Assembly: GCA_934096275.1 (NCBI GenBank)
Contig: CAKOLK010000004.1
Coordinates: 6,981-70,980, forward strand
Length of the DNA stretch: 64,000 nucleotides
Direction: 5' to 3'
Source: an uncultured Bacilli bacterium
GTDB taxonomy: Bacteria; Bacillota_I; Bacilli_A; RF39; UBA660
Part shown: positions 1 to 8,376 of the stretch, one piece after another
Numbering within the stretch: the stretch's first letter is position 1
How the letters are laid out: each line of letters starts with the position of its first letter
Made by a program: the position numbers and the translations under genes
Notes under the pieces: generated by a model
What the model was told of the DNA's origin: nothing
Database searches by the model: none
The model's input: only the letters and a program-made list of their open reading frames with translations

Positions 1-739
1 ATTATTTCATATTCATGTGTTTGCCCTTTTTCCAATGAGTTTTCTATTAAGAACGTATCTGGATTTACATCTATTATTTCTTTAGTTGTTGTTTTTTCAG
101 TAAGAGGATCTCCAGCTGGGAAAACAACAGAATCTGAAGTAGCAAAATATTGTTGAATTAAAATCTTATCATCATCATTTATCTTACCGTCACCAGTTAC
201 ATCTGCAGCCTTAATATTATAATTAAACTTTTTAAATTTAAAATCACTAAAATAGCGTACAATAATCATTCTATCAGTAGAATTAAATTCTCCATCTCCA
301 TTTACATCTCCTAATTTATATGTCATAGTATTTTGTTTATCCACTACATGATATTGTATTATATCTTTGTTTATAGATGAGTTTATTAAATCTTTTATAG
401 TTAATTTATAATATGCTGTATCACATGTGGAATTATTAGTTATAGTAACTGTTTTAGGTTTATAGCCTCCTTCAAGAGCTTGCCTTGCTGATATAGGATA
501 TTTACTAACTAGCATTAACTCATCACTTTCTTTAAAGTTTATATCTAGTTCACATTTAGATATTTTTATATTTCTTCTTCCTAGTAAGTTAATACTTGGA
601 TTAAACAAAGCAAAAGAAATACTAACTATTATTAGTACTAAGAATATTATTATAGTTATTATCTTTTTATTTCTTCCTTTAGTTTTTAAAGGGTTATAAG
701 TATTTTGCCCCCCCCCCCATACGAATTATTGTTTGTCAT
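1..739 (-). CDS. Membrane-anchored dockerin-repeat surface protein, 3' end outside window, frame interrupted at poly-G tract
   Basis: The gene runs off the left edge. A good Shine-Dalgarno (GGAGG, about 747-751) precedes ATG at 739, which reads MTNNNSY and then enters 11 consecutive G (708-718). The long open frame after the tract (from 707 down) would need 9 or 12 G to be in phase with that start; with 11 the product stops after about 17 codons. The open frame encodes a basic stretch, one membrane segment (IITIIIFLVLIIVSISF), an extracellular region, then two calcium-binding dockerin-type repeats (LGDVNGDGEFNSTDRMIIV and ADVTGDGKINDDDKILI). Dockerins bind cohesins; in gut Bacillota they also occur outside cellulosomes. 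The partner here is unknown. I infer a phase-variable gene that is OFF in this copy; a homopolymer sequencing error is the alternative. Confidence 0.75.
708..718 (-). repeat. Homopolymeric G11 tract in dockerin gene (C11 on plus strand)
   Basis: Eleven C on the plus strand, eleven G on the coding strand, seven codons after the start. The same tract with the same flanks (TTCGTAT before it, CAAA after it) recurs at 47703-47712 (10) and 62950-62958 (9). Mononucleotide G tracts of this length are typical contingency loci. Confidence 0.85.
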
Positions 740-779
740 AGTTTTACCTCCATATTTTCTTATATATTAATTCTATAAC

Positions 780-804
780 AAAAAAAGTACTTTTTCAAGT
801 ACTA
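780..804 (-). terminator. Rho-independent terminator, copy 1 of a repeated intergenic hairpin
   Basis: Arms AGTACTT/AAGTACT (786-792 and 797-803) followed by a T run on the minus strand. It overlaps the stop of the 802-1422 gene. Nearly the same sequence lies at 42925-42950 and 63020-63044, each time just upstream of a surface-protein gene. Confidence 0.75.
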
Positions 805-1422
805 TAATTCTCTTTTCTTAGTTAAGTTAGTATCCTTATTATCAACACTACGCTCAGTATATTCATAATAAAAATTACCAAAATAAATACTTTCTAATAA
901 AAGTGCAATATCTTTTTGACCTTCACACATTCTAATATTTAAAATATCATATTTATTAAGTAAGCTTTCTAACTTATCTTTATCTAAGTTACTATCTAAA
1001 GTAATTTCAATCTTAGAATTATTCTTATTAAAATATACCCCTAAAGTAATATAATCTTCATTACATCCAAAAGCATAGATCTTTTTAACATAATCCTTTT
1101 CATTAAATAAATATGTAGAAGTCTTTATACTATCTTCATAAGGAGTACTCTTTTCCTTTTCAAAAAAGAACTTATCATTATAAAACCTCATACTTATTTC
1201 TTCTTTACTACTAAAATCTTTTAAATTAACTTTATTACATAAAACACCATTCTTCTTAGTTTCAGTAAATAATACTCTAACATTCTTTTCCTCATCAAAT
1301 AAATACCCATTATTTAATTGCCATTTATTTAAATCAGGTACTATATCCTTAACTTGTTCATATAAAACTTCAAAATCTTTTCCTAAATTATTTATAAAAT
1401 TTTCACTTAAATTACTTAACAT
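802..1422 (-). CDS. Hypothetical protein, 206 aa
   Basis: I do not recognise a family. The protein is soluble, rich in Lys, Asp, Asn and Phe, without a signal peptide or membrane segment, and it ends in a charged tail. A Shine-Dalgarno-like GGAGG lies just upstream of the ATG. It is followed by the terminator at 780-804 and sits between lon (1666) and the dockerin surface gene. Codon use matches the AT-rich host background, so there is no sign of recent transfer. Confidence 0.6.
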   Translation of the reverse strand: MLSNLSENFINNLGKDFEVLYEQVKDIVPDLNKWQLNNGYLFDEEKNVRVLFTETKKNGVLCNKVNLKDFSSKEEISMRFYNDKFFFEKEKSTPYEDSIKTSTYLFNEKDYVKKIYAFGCNEDYITLGVYFNKNNSKIEITLDSNLDKDKLESLLNKYDILNIRMCEGQKDIALLLESIYFGNFYYEYTERSVDNKDTNLTKKREL

Positions 1423-1665
1423 ATTATCCCTCCGTTATATCATTATATGAATTACACATAAATTAAGTGCAAGATATATTATACCACACATTTCATAAAT
1501 TTCAAAGAAAATGTTTTGATTAGACAAATATATGTGTAATATATTTTTGAATTTTTCTTCTAAAACACATTTACTTTCGTCCAACAAAATGGTGTATTGC
1601 GAGTACGAAAGTAAAGAAAACACACATTATTTATTAAAAATAATTTAGAAATACTAAAGAAAAAA
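1423..1665. other. Intergenic region with 11-bp inverted repeat
   Basis: No gene is convincing here. A perfect 11-bp inverted repeat (TTTACTTTCGT at 1570-1580, ACGAAAGTAAA at 1605-1615) encloses a 24-nt loop. No T run follows on either strand, so it is not an obvious terminator. It could be an operator or an RNA structure in the leader of the 802-1422 gene. Confidence 0.5.
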
Positions 1666-3990
1666 CTAGTATTCTTTCTTCGTACTAGTCAAATCCTTAT
1701 ATAATTCTTTATAATTAGAAACAAATATAAACTTTATTCCTTCCTTAATATAATCTTCAATTTCTTCAAGATCCTTCTCATTAGAAGAAGGCAAATAAAC
1801 CTTAGTAACCCCTGCTCTTTTAGCACCAATTATCTTTTCCTTTAAACCTCCAATAGCAAGTATTTCACCACGTAAAGTAATCTCACCAGTCATTGCAATA
1901 TTAGAAGGTATCTTTCTTTTTGTAATAGCACTAATAATCGCAGTAGTAAGAGCAGTCCCAGCTGATGGACCATCCTTTCTAATTGCACCCTCAGGTACAT
2001 GAATATGTATATCATTTTCTTCTAAAACACTATAATCAACACCAAAATACTTATAATTACTTTTAATATAACTAAGAGCAATCTTAGCACTTTCTATAAA
2101 AACATCTCCAAGTTGACCAGTAGTAATAACCGAACCATGTCCTTTAAAATAATTAACCTCTATCTTTAGAATATCTCCTCCAAAAATAGTATAACTCATT
2201 CCATTAACTACTCCCACTAAAGCTTTAGAATCTTTTTGATGATAAGAATACTTTTCTTTTCCTAAATAATGCACTACCATTCCATTATCAATAATATTTA
2301 TACTTTGACTATTTAACATAATCATATCTTTTATAATCTTTCTAAGTATAGAAAGTATAAGCCTTTCTAACTCACGAACACCAGCTTCTTTTGTATAGTC
2401 TCTAATTATTTTAAGAATAGCATCATCAGTAAACTCTATCATAACATCTTCTAAATTATACTCTTTTATTCCTTTAGGAATTATATGCTTTTTACATATA
2501 TTAAGCTTTTCATACTCAGTATAACTAGACATCTCTATTATTTCTAATCTATCAAGAAGTTCAAGAGGTATTCTATCAATATAATTAGCAGTACATATAA
2601 ACATAACATTAGATAAATCAAATTCTTCTTCAATATAATTATCACAAAAACTTCTATTTTGTTCCTTATCTAAGACTTCAAGTAAGGTTGATGCAGGGTC
2701 TCCTTTTATGTCTTTTGTCATTTTATCTATTTCATCGATAACAAATACTGGATTACTACTTCCTGCTTTTTTCATGCCTTGTATTATTTTACCACATGAA
2801 GAACCAATGTATGCTCTTTTATGACCTATTATGTCGGATTCATCATTGATTCCTCCGACGGATACTTTGGTAAAACATCTATTCATTGCATCTGCTACGC
2901 TCTTAGCAAAAGTGGTTTTACCAACTCCTGGGGGGCCTACTAAGCAAATGATTGGGCTATTGGTATTGTTATTCATTTGAAGAAGTGCTAAATACTCAAT
3001 AATTTTTGTCTTTACTTCATTAAGTCCAAAATGACTACTATCTAAAACACTCATGGCTTTATTTAAATCTTTATTGTCAATGGTTTTTTTATTCCATGGT
3101 AAAGATAAAATAGTATCAATATAGGTTTTAATCATACCAACTTCAGGAGAAGACATTGAAGTAGCCTCATACCTAGATATTTCTATATTAAGCCTTTCTC
3201 TTACTTTATCTGGAAGAGAAATACTATTCATTTTAGCTCTAATGCTATCTATTTCAGTATCCTTATCATAAGAAACACCAAGTTCTTCCTTAATAGCCTT
3301 AATCTTTTCTTGTAATATAAAATCTCTTTGTGACTTCTCAATATTAGTATTAACTTTCTCTTCAATTCTTTGTTCAAGTTTAATAATCTTCAACTCTTGA
3401 TTAATATCTTCAAGTAACATCATAACCCTATTCGTAGGATCAACTTCATTTAAATACTCTAACTTTCTTTCATATGTACCAGGTATAGACACAACAAGTA
3501 CATCAGTAATCTTATCTATATCATTAATACCAAGTATTTGAGATAAAACACTATTACTCATATTAGGATTTTGTTCTATATAGTATTCAACTTGTTTAAT
3601 AAGACTCCTAGAAAAAGCAATTTCTTCATACTTATCAAGCTTTTTATAATGAATCTCATCAATGACTGAAGTAACAAAGTTGTCTGATTTTTCATAGTTT
3701 TTAACTTGTACCCTGTTAAGCCCACGTATAACAATCCTAGTTTTATTATTAGGTAAATCAAGCTTCATATTTATATAGCCTAAAACCCCAATCTTAGGAT
3801 AATCATCAACAGAAATATTTTCACTAAACATATCATTAGGATGAACTACTAAAATATGTTTATTGTAATAAGACTCAGCTAATGAAATGAGTTCTTTATC
3901 TTTATCGTTTTCTAATTCAATTCTAATTTCACTTTGAGGGAATAAGATTATATTTCTTAAAACTAGTACAGGTAAACAAGTTTCAACCAT
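1666..3990 (-). CDS. lon: ATP-dependent endopeptidase Lon (LonA type)
   Basis: A cytosolic hexameric AAA+ serine protease that degrades damaged and regulatory proteins. The order is the Lon N-terminal substrate-binding domain (LPVLVLRNIILFP near the start), a coiled-coil linker, the AAA+ module with Walker A GPPGVGKT near residue 350 and Walker B VFVIDEIDK, then the P domain with the catalytic Ser in KDGPSAG and the Lys in GGLKEKIIGAKRAG. Length (774 aa) is normal for Bacillota LonA. I choose the ATG at 3990, preceded by GGGAGGG, over the TTG one codon earlier. No clpX or engB neighbour is seen. Confidence 0.96.
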   Translation of the reverse strand: MVETCLPVLVLRNIILFPQSEIRIELENDKDKELISLAESYYNKHILVVHPNDMFSENISVDDYPKIGVLGYINMKLDLPNNKTRIVIRGLNRVQVKNYEKSDNFVTSVIDEIHYKKLDKYEEIAFSRSLIKQVEYYIEQNPNMSNSVLSQILGINDIDKITDVLVVSIPGTYERKLEYLNEVDPTNRVMMLLEDINQELKIIKLEQRIEEKVNTNIEKSQRDFILQEKIKAIKEELGVSYDKDTEIDSIRAKMNSISLPDKVRERLNIEISRYEATSMSSPEVGMIKTYIDTILSLPWNKKTIDNKDLNKAMSVLDSSHFGLNEVKTKIIEYLALLQMNNNTNSPIICLVGPPGVGKTTFAKSVADAMNRCFTKVSVGGINDESDIIGHKRAYIGSSCGKIIQGMKKAGSSNPVFVIDEIDKMTKDIKGDPASTLLEVLDKEQNRSFCDNYIEEEFDLSNVMFICTANYIDRIPLELLDRLEIIEMSSYTEYEKLNICKKHIIPKGIKEYNLEDVMIEFTDDAILKIIRDYTKEAGVRELERLILSILRKIIKDMIMLNSQSINIIDNGMVVHYLGKEKYSYHQKDSKALVGVVNGMSYTIFGGDILKIEVNYFKGHGSVITTGQLGDVFIESAKIALSYIKSNYKYFGVDYSVLEENDIHIHVPEGAIRKDGPSAGTALTTAIISAITKRKIPSNIAMTGEITLRGEILAIGGLKEKIIGAKRAGVTKVYLPSSNEKDLEEIEDYIKEGIKFIFVSNYKELYKDLTSTKKEY

Positions 3991-4091
3991 CAAAATCCCT
4001 CCCTTTAAAACATTACACTCTATTATAACAATTTTATTTTTTTATTCAAGTCATTTTATAAAATATTTAAAAGTTTATTGGATGCAAAGAA

Positions 4092-4125
4092 AAAACTTAA
4101 TCATTTTTTAGATGATTAAGTTTAT
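4092..4125 (-). terminator. Terminator of the 4133-6106 surface gene
   Basis: A 12-bp hairpin, AAACTTAATCAT paired with ATGATTAAGTTT, is followed by TTTCTTT on the minus strand, directly after the stop of the surface gene. Confidence 0.85.
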
Positions 4126-4132
4126 AACCGCG

Positions 4133-6106
4133 TTAGTTTAGATTGGATATGACTGCGCGGGCGGAGAAGTAAGTGTCAGCGTTACCGTTGCTGCTGTTGA
4201 AGTAGAAGGCACCAGCGCTAGCACCACTATAGTAGTCTCCGCCGCGCAGAACCCAAGGGTATTTAGATTTCACAAAATCGGCTTTATCCGCATACCAGTT
4301 GCCTTCTGTTACAGTAGGTGTCATTTCTTTTGTTGCATCTCCTAGTTTTCCTCTTGTATAGTCTGTATTATTTGTTCCATAACTATATTTATCATAATAT
4401 TTCTTACTTGGGAATGCATATGTTCCTGTAAATGATGTACCGCTATCATATAAGATTCCTGTAAATGCTGAGTTATAATTGTTGCTTGTTTGATATCCAC
4501 TCATTTGTTGGTCATTAATATATACCATATTACCCATCATATATTCATATGCTCCACCACTCATATCATATACTCCATATACATTTCCTGCTGTTGATGC
4601 ACTTTGTCCTAATGTTGTTGTATATGAATTACATGTTGCACCATAACTTGTTGATCCTGCACTTTGTGGTCCACATCCCGTTGTAAATATGCCTGAACTA
4701 TTTATTGCTACTTCTTTATTTATTCCATATTTACTATGTGATAAGTATGCTACTACTCCCCATTCCATATTCTTCATCATATGTGTTTCATCAGTTGTTG
4801 CAAATCCATATTTATTTCCAGACTCTCTCATCTTTTGGATTCCATTAAAGAATGTCCCTACTTGTGCTCCTCTCCATGATGTTACATTTGGTTTTATTTG
4901 AGGTCTTATTGTTTGTAGGTTACATCCTGAACCTACTGCTACATAATCTGAAGGTGTACAACTAGTATCACTTGATACTTCAAACTTACCTACCCAGATT
5001 CCTGTTAGCTCTTCATTTTCTTCTCTTACGTTGTTATCATTCTTATCCCACCAAAATGCTGGATGAGTGTATGTACTTGTCCCTGCTTTTAATCCATTAT
5101 TTGTTGTATCAGTACATGTTTCACTTGTACTTGATATTCCAGTTACTGCATCAGTACATTTTATTGTTCCAGTACTTGCTGTACCACTCTCAAACTTAAC
5201 ATTTATTTCTTGTGGTGTATTAGTATTTAAATATGTATAAGTATATCTTGGTACCCATACCCACATTGTATTTATATCACTCATTGGTATTGTTGTTCCT
5301 GCATCTGCATTTAAATAAGTTTCTCTATTTGTATTTGTAACAGTTACTGCATTTGCCCACATCTTATTATCATAATCATACCATTTATTAGCATCTTTAG
5401 TATTATTGCTATCTGCTTTCTTCCATTCGCTAGATGCCTCATCATAATATACTGGTATCATATTTGATGTAAGTTCTGGTGCATTTGCTCCACTTGTATC
5501 TAAGTTTGGTTTTTCACTAGTAATATTACCACTATTGACATTTACTCTAAACTTATAAGAGTATTTCTTTTCACTAAGCTTATTAGTATCAACCTTAGAA
5601 TCAATCCATGCTCTAAGTCTATAACTAGTTATAACTTCTGCTTTATTATTTGAAAAAACTTCATCTTGTGAACTAAGTATATAATTACTTATTTGATCAA
5701 TTGTTGTTGGTTCTACTACTACTGTCTCATTACCATTTTCTACCTTAGTAAGATATACTTTTATTTCATTATCACTTAAAGGGTTGTCTACTGTAATTGG
5801 TTCTAACACTACTTTATAATTAATCTTCCTTTCTGTATTATCATTTACTTTTGTTTTTATATAAGACAACACTTGAAAATCAAAATAATTAGTAAGTACT
5901 TTACCTTCTTCATCCTTAATAGGTAATGCATTATCCATTCCTATTTCATTTGATTCAGTATAACTCATCTTAACTTGTCCAGATGATATACTATTATTAC
6001 CTGTTAACAACTCACTATTCCATAATGCATAAGTACCAAATGATACCATTGCAATACTAAAAAGTGAAATAGCAACAATCATTAACTTTTTCTTTTTGTT
6101 ATCCAT
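4133..6106 (-). CDS. TasA-like/FGE-like surface protein with C-terminal DGR-type variable region (copy A)
   Basis: 657 aa. The N-terminus is a SipW-type signal (KKKKLMIVAISLFSIAMVSF then GTYALWNS) followed by a TasA/camelysin-like segment (TGNNSISSGQVKMSYTES) to about residue 200. The C-terminal part from about 210 resembles the formylglycine-generating-enzyme/C-type-lectin fold used by DGR target proteins (MWVWVPRYTYTY, GVYDMSGGAYEYMMGN, WVLRGG, SARAVISNL at the end). The last 50 codons are GC-rich (GCC, CGC, CTG, AAC, AGC), unlike the AT-rich rest. It is a full-length paralogue of the 40878-42851 gene, close to identical outside the variable region. It is expected to be exported and displayed as a ligand-binding protein; the ligand is unknown. 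Signal and fold are inferred from motifs. Confidence 0.85.
   Translation of the reverse strand: MDNKKKKLMIVAISLFSIAMVSFGTYALWNSELLTGNNSISSGQVKMSYTESNEIGMDNALPIKDEEGKVLTNYFDFQVLSYIKTKVNDNTERKINYKVVLEPITVDNPLSDNEIKVYLTKVENGNETVVVEPTTIDQISNYILSSQDEVFSNNKAEVITSYRLRAWIDSKVDTNKLSEKKYSYKFRVNVNSGNITSEKPNLDTSGANAPELTSNMIPVYYDEASSEWKKADSNNTKDANKWYDYDNKMWANAVTVTNTNRETYLNADAGTTIPMSDINTMWVWVPRYTYTYLNTNTPQEINVKFESGTASTGTIKCTDAVTGISSTSETCTDTTNNGLKAGTSTYTHPAFWWDKNDNNVREENEELTGIWVGKFEVSSDTSCTPSDYVAVGSGCNLQTIRPQIKPNVTSWRGAQVGTFFNGIQKMRESGNKYGFATTDETHMMKNMEWGVVAYLSHSKYGINKEVAINSSGIFTTGCGPQSAGSTSYGATCNSYTTTLGQSASTAGNVYGVYDMSGGAYEYMMGNMVYINDQQMSGYQTSNNYNSAFTGILYDSGTSFTGTYAFPSKKYYDKYSYGTNNTDYTRGKLGDATKEMTPTVTEGNWYADKADFVKSKYPWVLRGGDYYSGASAGAFYFNSSNGNADTYFSARAVISNLN
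4154..4300 (-). other. Putative DGR variable region (VR), copy A
   Basis: 147 nt from AACTGGTAT to TCCGCCCGCGCA on the coding strand. Aligned without gaps to 40899-41045, the changed codons are almost all of the form NNC or NNT with differences at positions 1 and 2 (GAC/TAC, TAT/AGT, AGC/GTC, AAC/TAC, GAC/CGC, TTC/AGC). The unchanged frame words are TGGGTTCTGCGCGGC and TCCGCCCGCGCAGT; the latter would be the GC-rich initiation-of-homing element. Confidence 0.8.
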
Positions 6107-6166
6107 TATAACACTCCTTTACTATAACAATAATACAATATTTTCATGCAATTTACAATATATTTT
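6107..6166 (-). promoter_or_regulatory. Promoter/leader of surface gene A, conserved with copy B
   Basis: The stretch upstream of the ATG is shared with the paralogue at 42852-42905: AATTGC, then TTGTATTATTGTTATAGT, AAAGGAG and the start. A candidate -35/-10 is TTGTAA with 17 nt to TATTAT. The Shine-Dalgarno AAAGGAG is 7 nt before the ATG. The conservation suggests that both copies are regulated alike. Confidence 0.55.
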
Positions 6167-6208
6167 ATTCAAAATAAAAATGATAAGTACAAAACTCATC
6201 ATTCAACT
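6167..6208 (-). terminator. Terminator of the 6210-7880 surface gene
   Basis: On the minus strand ATGATGAG pairs with CTTATCAT (8 bp) and is followed by TTTTTATTTT, just after the stop codon of the 6210-7880 gene. Confidence 0.75.
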
Positions 6209-6209
6209 A

Positions 6210-7880
6210 TCACTTTATTTCTAATTGATATGGACTTGTTGAAGTACCATTTCCATCCGAAATCTTTATATTTGGCGACAAAGTTAAAACTGGATAAACA
6301 GAATAATTATTACCAGCAACTCCAGTAACAAAACTAACACTACTATCCTGAGTAACGCTAAAAGCTCCACTGTAAGAAACCGGAATTTGTGGAAGTAACC
6401 ATGTACTTGTACTTTTATCTAACCAATTGTTTGTTGTTTTACAATTCAAAGCACCACCATAACCAGATAAAGTAGTAGCGCATTCCTTTGATGCTGCATA
6501 TCCATAATCACTTGCATACATTATCGCTATCTTTTTATTTGCATCATTTTGCATTATCTTAGTTGTTACATAATAATATCCTGTTCTATTTGCTTCATTT
6601 TTTCTTTCATATTGCCACATTATATTTGGCATTATTTGTGAATCTTTATACCCTCCAAGATAATATTTTGTTGTCCCTATCATGTTTTTTGCATTATTAC
6701 TTAATGTATTATAATAATCATTATTTAAATATGTATTAAGTGTGGCAGTTGTCCAACCATTTGTACTATCTTCATTCCACTGCATATTTCCTATTGAAGT
6801 ATCTTTTATTATCTTAAATCTATTTTTTACATTGCCATCTGTATCTTCGGTTGGTATTATTCCTATTATTCTCCATGTTTCATTGTTAAATGTTACATAA
6901 TTGCTTACTTTTCCTCCACGGTATCTATATTCTGTTACAAAATCATCACCTACTTGTAATGTATTATCTATTTCATGTGTTATTTGTTCAAGTCCGTTTG
7001 TTCCTACATTTGCTTCTGCAAACTCTTGAGCTGATGTTTTTGGCACAATAACACTAATACTTTGTTTAACACTCTTACCACCATAACTAATAGTAACTTC
7101 AGTATTTGAAGTTGTTAAAGCACCACTTGGACTAATAGTATAATCTTTTATTTCATATGATTTATTATTATTTAAATTAACTTTAACAACCATACCAGCC
7201 TTATCAAAAGACTCTCCTTCATTATATTCTGTCTTTGATGGAGGTGTTGCAATACTTAAACTATTAATCTTTCCATAATCAAATCTATTCATGGATACAT
7301 TAACAGTCATATTAAATGTACCAGTATTTTTATAAGTACCTGTTTGACTAGTATCATCACTACTGTATTCAGTTTTAGCATTATTTACATAGCTATATCT
7401 TAATACATAGTCATATGTTTTAGATTCATTAAATATTTGTATATTATTAGTCTTTAATATATATTCATTATCTTTACCAGTTACTTTAGTTAAATCGCTT
7501 AACTTAGTTTTATTAACTAAAGTATTATTACTCTTGTCATATAACTCTACATATACTAAATCATTTGATATAGTACTATTTTCATATACTTTTAAAAATA
7601 GAGAATAATATATATCAAACATATAATTAGTATCAGTACTAGATGCCACTACATTAAAATTAAAATCTTGTTTATCATTACTACTAGGGTTACTTAAGGT
7701 AACAGTATTTGACTCAGTAAAATTAAACTTAAAATCAGGTTGTGATATTAATAACTTATTTAAAGCTGTACCAGGTATACTTGCATTATATACTGCAAGA
7801 GAACCTATTGCTAACACTAATATTAATCCTAAAGTACATAAAGTAATCTTTAATATCTTCTTCTTTTTATTTTCTTCCAT
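6210..7880 (-). CDS. Membrane-anchored surface protein with Ig-like/bacterial repeat and C-terminal lectin-like domain, no VR signature
   Basis: 556 aa. An N-terminal basic segment and one membrane helix (ILKITLCTLGLILVLAIGSL) precede an extracellular region. Around residues 195-275 there is a bacterial Ig-like (Big_3-type) repeat (PPSKTEYNEGESFDKAGMVV). The C-terminal domain (about 285-556, EFAEANVGTNGLEQITHEID, TFNNETWRIIGIIPTED, WLLPQ) is homologous to the ends of the 46671 and 61488 genes. Unlike those two, its terminal region has ordinary AT-rich codons (CCA CAA where they have CCG CAG) and lacks the conserved 29-nt 3' motif. It therefore looks like an unconverted, non-diversified relative and is a useful control. 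Confidence 0.8.
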   Translation of the reverse strand: MEENKKKKILKITLCTLGLILVLAIGSLAVYNASIPGTALNKLLISQPDFKFNFTESNTVTLSNPSSNDKQDFNFNVVASSTDTNYMFDIYYSLFLKVYENSTISNDLVYVELYDKSNNTLVNKTKLSDLTKVTGKDNEYILKTNNIQIFNESKTYDYVLRYSYVNNAKTEYSSDDTSQTGTYKNTGTFNMTVNVSMNRFDYGKINSLSIATPPSKTEYNEGESFDKAGMVVKVNLNNNKSYEIKDYTISPSGALTTSNTEVTISYGGKSVKQSISVIVPKTSAQEFAEANVGTNGLEQITHEIDNTLQVGDDFVTEYRYRGGKVSNYVTFNNETWRIIGIIPTEDTDGNVKNRFKIIKDTSIGNMQWNEDSTNGWTTATLNTYLNNDYYNTLSNNAKNMIGTTKYYLGGYKDSQIMPNIMWQYERKNEANRTGYYYVTTKIMQNDANKKIAIMYASDYGYAASKECATTLSGYGGALNCKTTNNWLDKSTSTWLLPQIPVSYSGAFSVTQDSSVSFVTGVAGNNYSVYPVLTLSPNIKISDGNGTSTSPYQLEIK

Positions 7881-8088
7881 AACAAAACACCTCTTTAGTA
7901 TCTATTAATAATTTAACACTTTTTTATCATTTAAGCAATATCACTTTGCGTTAAAAAAATAATAATTTTTTGCATTTTTATAGAAACAAGACTTTTGATA
8001 CAAGTTTTTTTATCAAAAAATAAAAATTGCCTTAAGGCAAATCTTATTTTTGTAAGCATTTTCTCTCTCAAATCTTAAAATTGGTCAT

Positions 8089-8117
8089 TTGACAAGCATT
8101 TTTCTATAGTTTATAGT
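8089..8117 (+). promoter_or_regulatory. Sigma-A promoter of the 8183 micro-ORF
   Basis: TTGACA (8089-8094), 17-nt spacer, TATAGT (8112-8117). The predicted start is near 8124, right at the left arm of the inverted repeat. Confidence 0.75.
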
Positions 8118-8182
8118 GGTTATTAGCACGTATCTTTGGGCGCCGACTTCATTATCTTTTTAAAAGAAATGGGGTGATAGTT

Positions 8183-8245
8183 ATGAGTAAGAAAGATTTA
8201 TTAATTTTAGCACTGCTTGTAATTATTTATTTATTATTAAAATAA
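8183..8245 (+). CDS. 20-aa hydrophobic micropeptide, possible type I toxin
   Basis: ATG at 8183 follows GGGGTGATAG, a strong Shine-Dalgarno. The product is 20 residues: MSKKD, then a single hydrophobic helix made of Leu, Ile, Val, Ala and Tyr, ending in Lys. The size, the single membrane helix and the setting (strong promoter, convergent promoter on the other strand, shared bidirectional terminator) resemble Fst/TxpA-type type I toxins. I do not recognise the sequence itself as a known family, so toxin function is inference. Confidence 0.5.
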   Translation: MSKKDLLILALLVIIYLLLK

Positions 8246-8257
8246 TTTAAAATAAAT

Positions 8258-8295
8258 GCGACGTCTCTCTGATATAGGGAAACGTCGCAACTTTT
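8258..8295. terminator. Bidirectional terminator hairpin
   Basis: GCGACGT (8258-8264) pairs with ACGTCGC (8282-8288). AACTTTTG follows on the plus strand and ATTTATTTT on the minus strand, so it can end convergent transcripts. Confidence 0.75.
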
Positions 8296-8334
8296 GTAAA
8301 CACAAGAAGTCGGCGTTCAAGGAACGTGCTTCTT

Positions 8335-8370
8335 TATATATAATATACTACTTTTTGTAGTTTTATACAA
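8335..8370 (-). promoter_or_regulatory. Candidate antisense promoter facing the micropeptide
   Basis: On the minus strand, TTGTAT (8365-8370), 17-nt spacer, TATATT (8342-8347). A transcript would start near 8335 and run through the right arm of the inverted repeat to the 8258-8288 hairpin, giving an RNA of about 80 nt and a candidate antitoxin. Confidence 0.5.
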
Positions 8371-8376
8371 GTCTTT

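Larger units (their letters stand above)
8125..8330. repeat. Interrupted inverted repeat framing a micro-locus
   Basis: The left arm 8125-8150 (AGCACGT ... CGCCGACTTC) is repeated inverted at 8306-8330 (GAAGTCGGCG ... ACGTGCT). Seven plus ten base pairs match with a variable middle. Each arm begins at the predicted transcription start of a promoter facing inward, so two convergent RNAs would share similar 5' ends. Confidence 0.7.

Noticed and set aside
1435..1623. Minus-strand ORF of 62 codons between lon and the 802-1422 gene.
   Set aside because: It lies across the inverted repeat, has no Shine-Dalgarno and has a chance-like composition.
4972..5199. Plus-strand ORFs antisense to the surface genes (also 41210-41593, 41560-41985).
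   Set aside because: Shadows of long, well-supported coding frames on the other strand.
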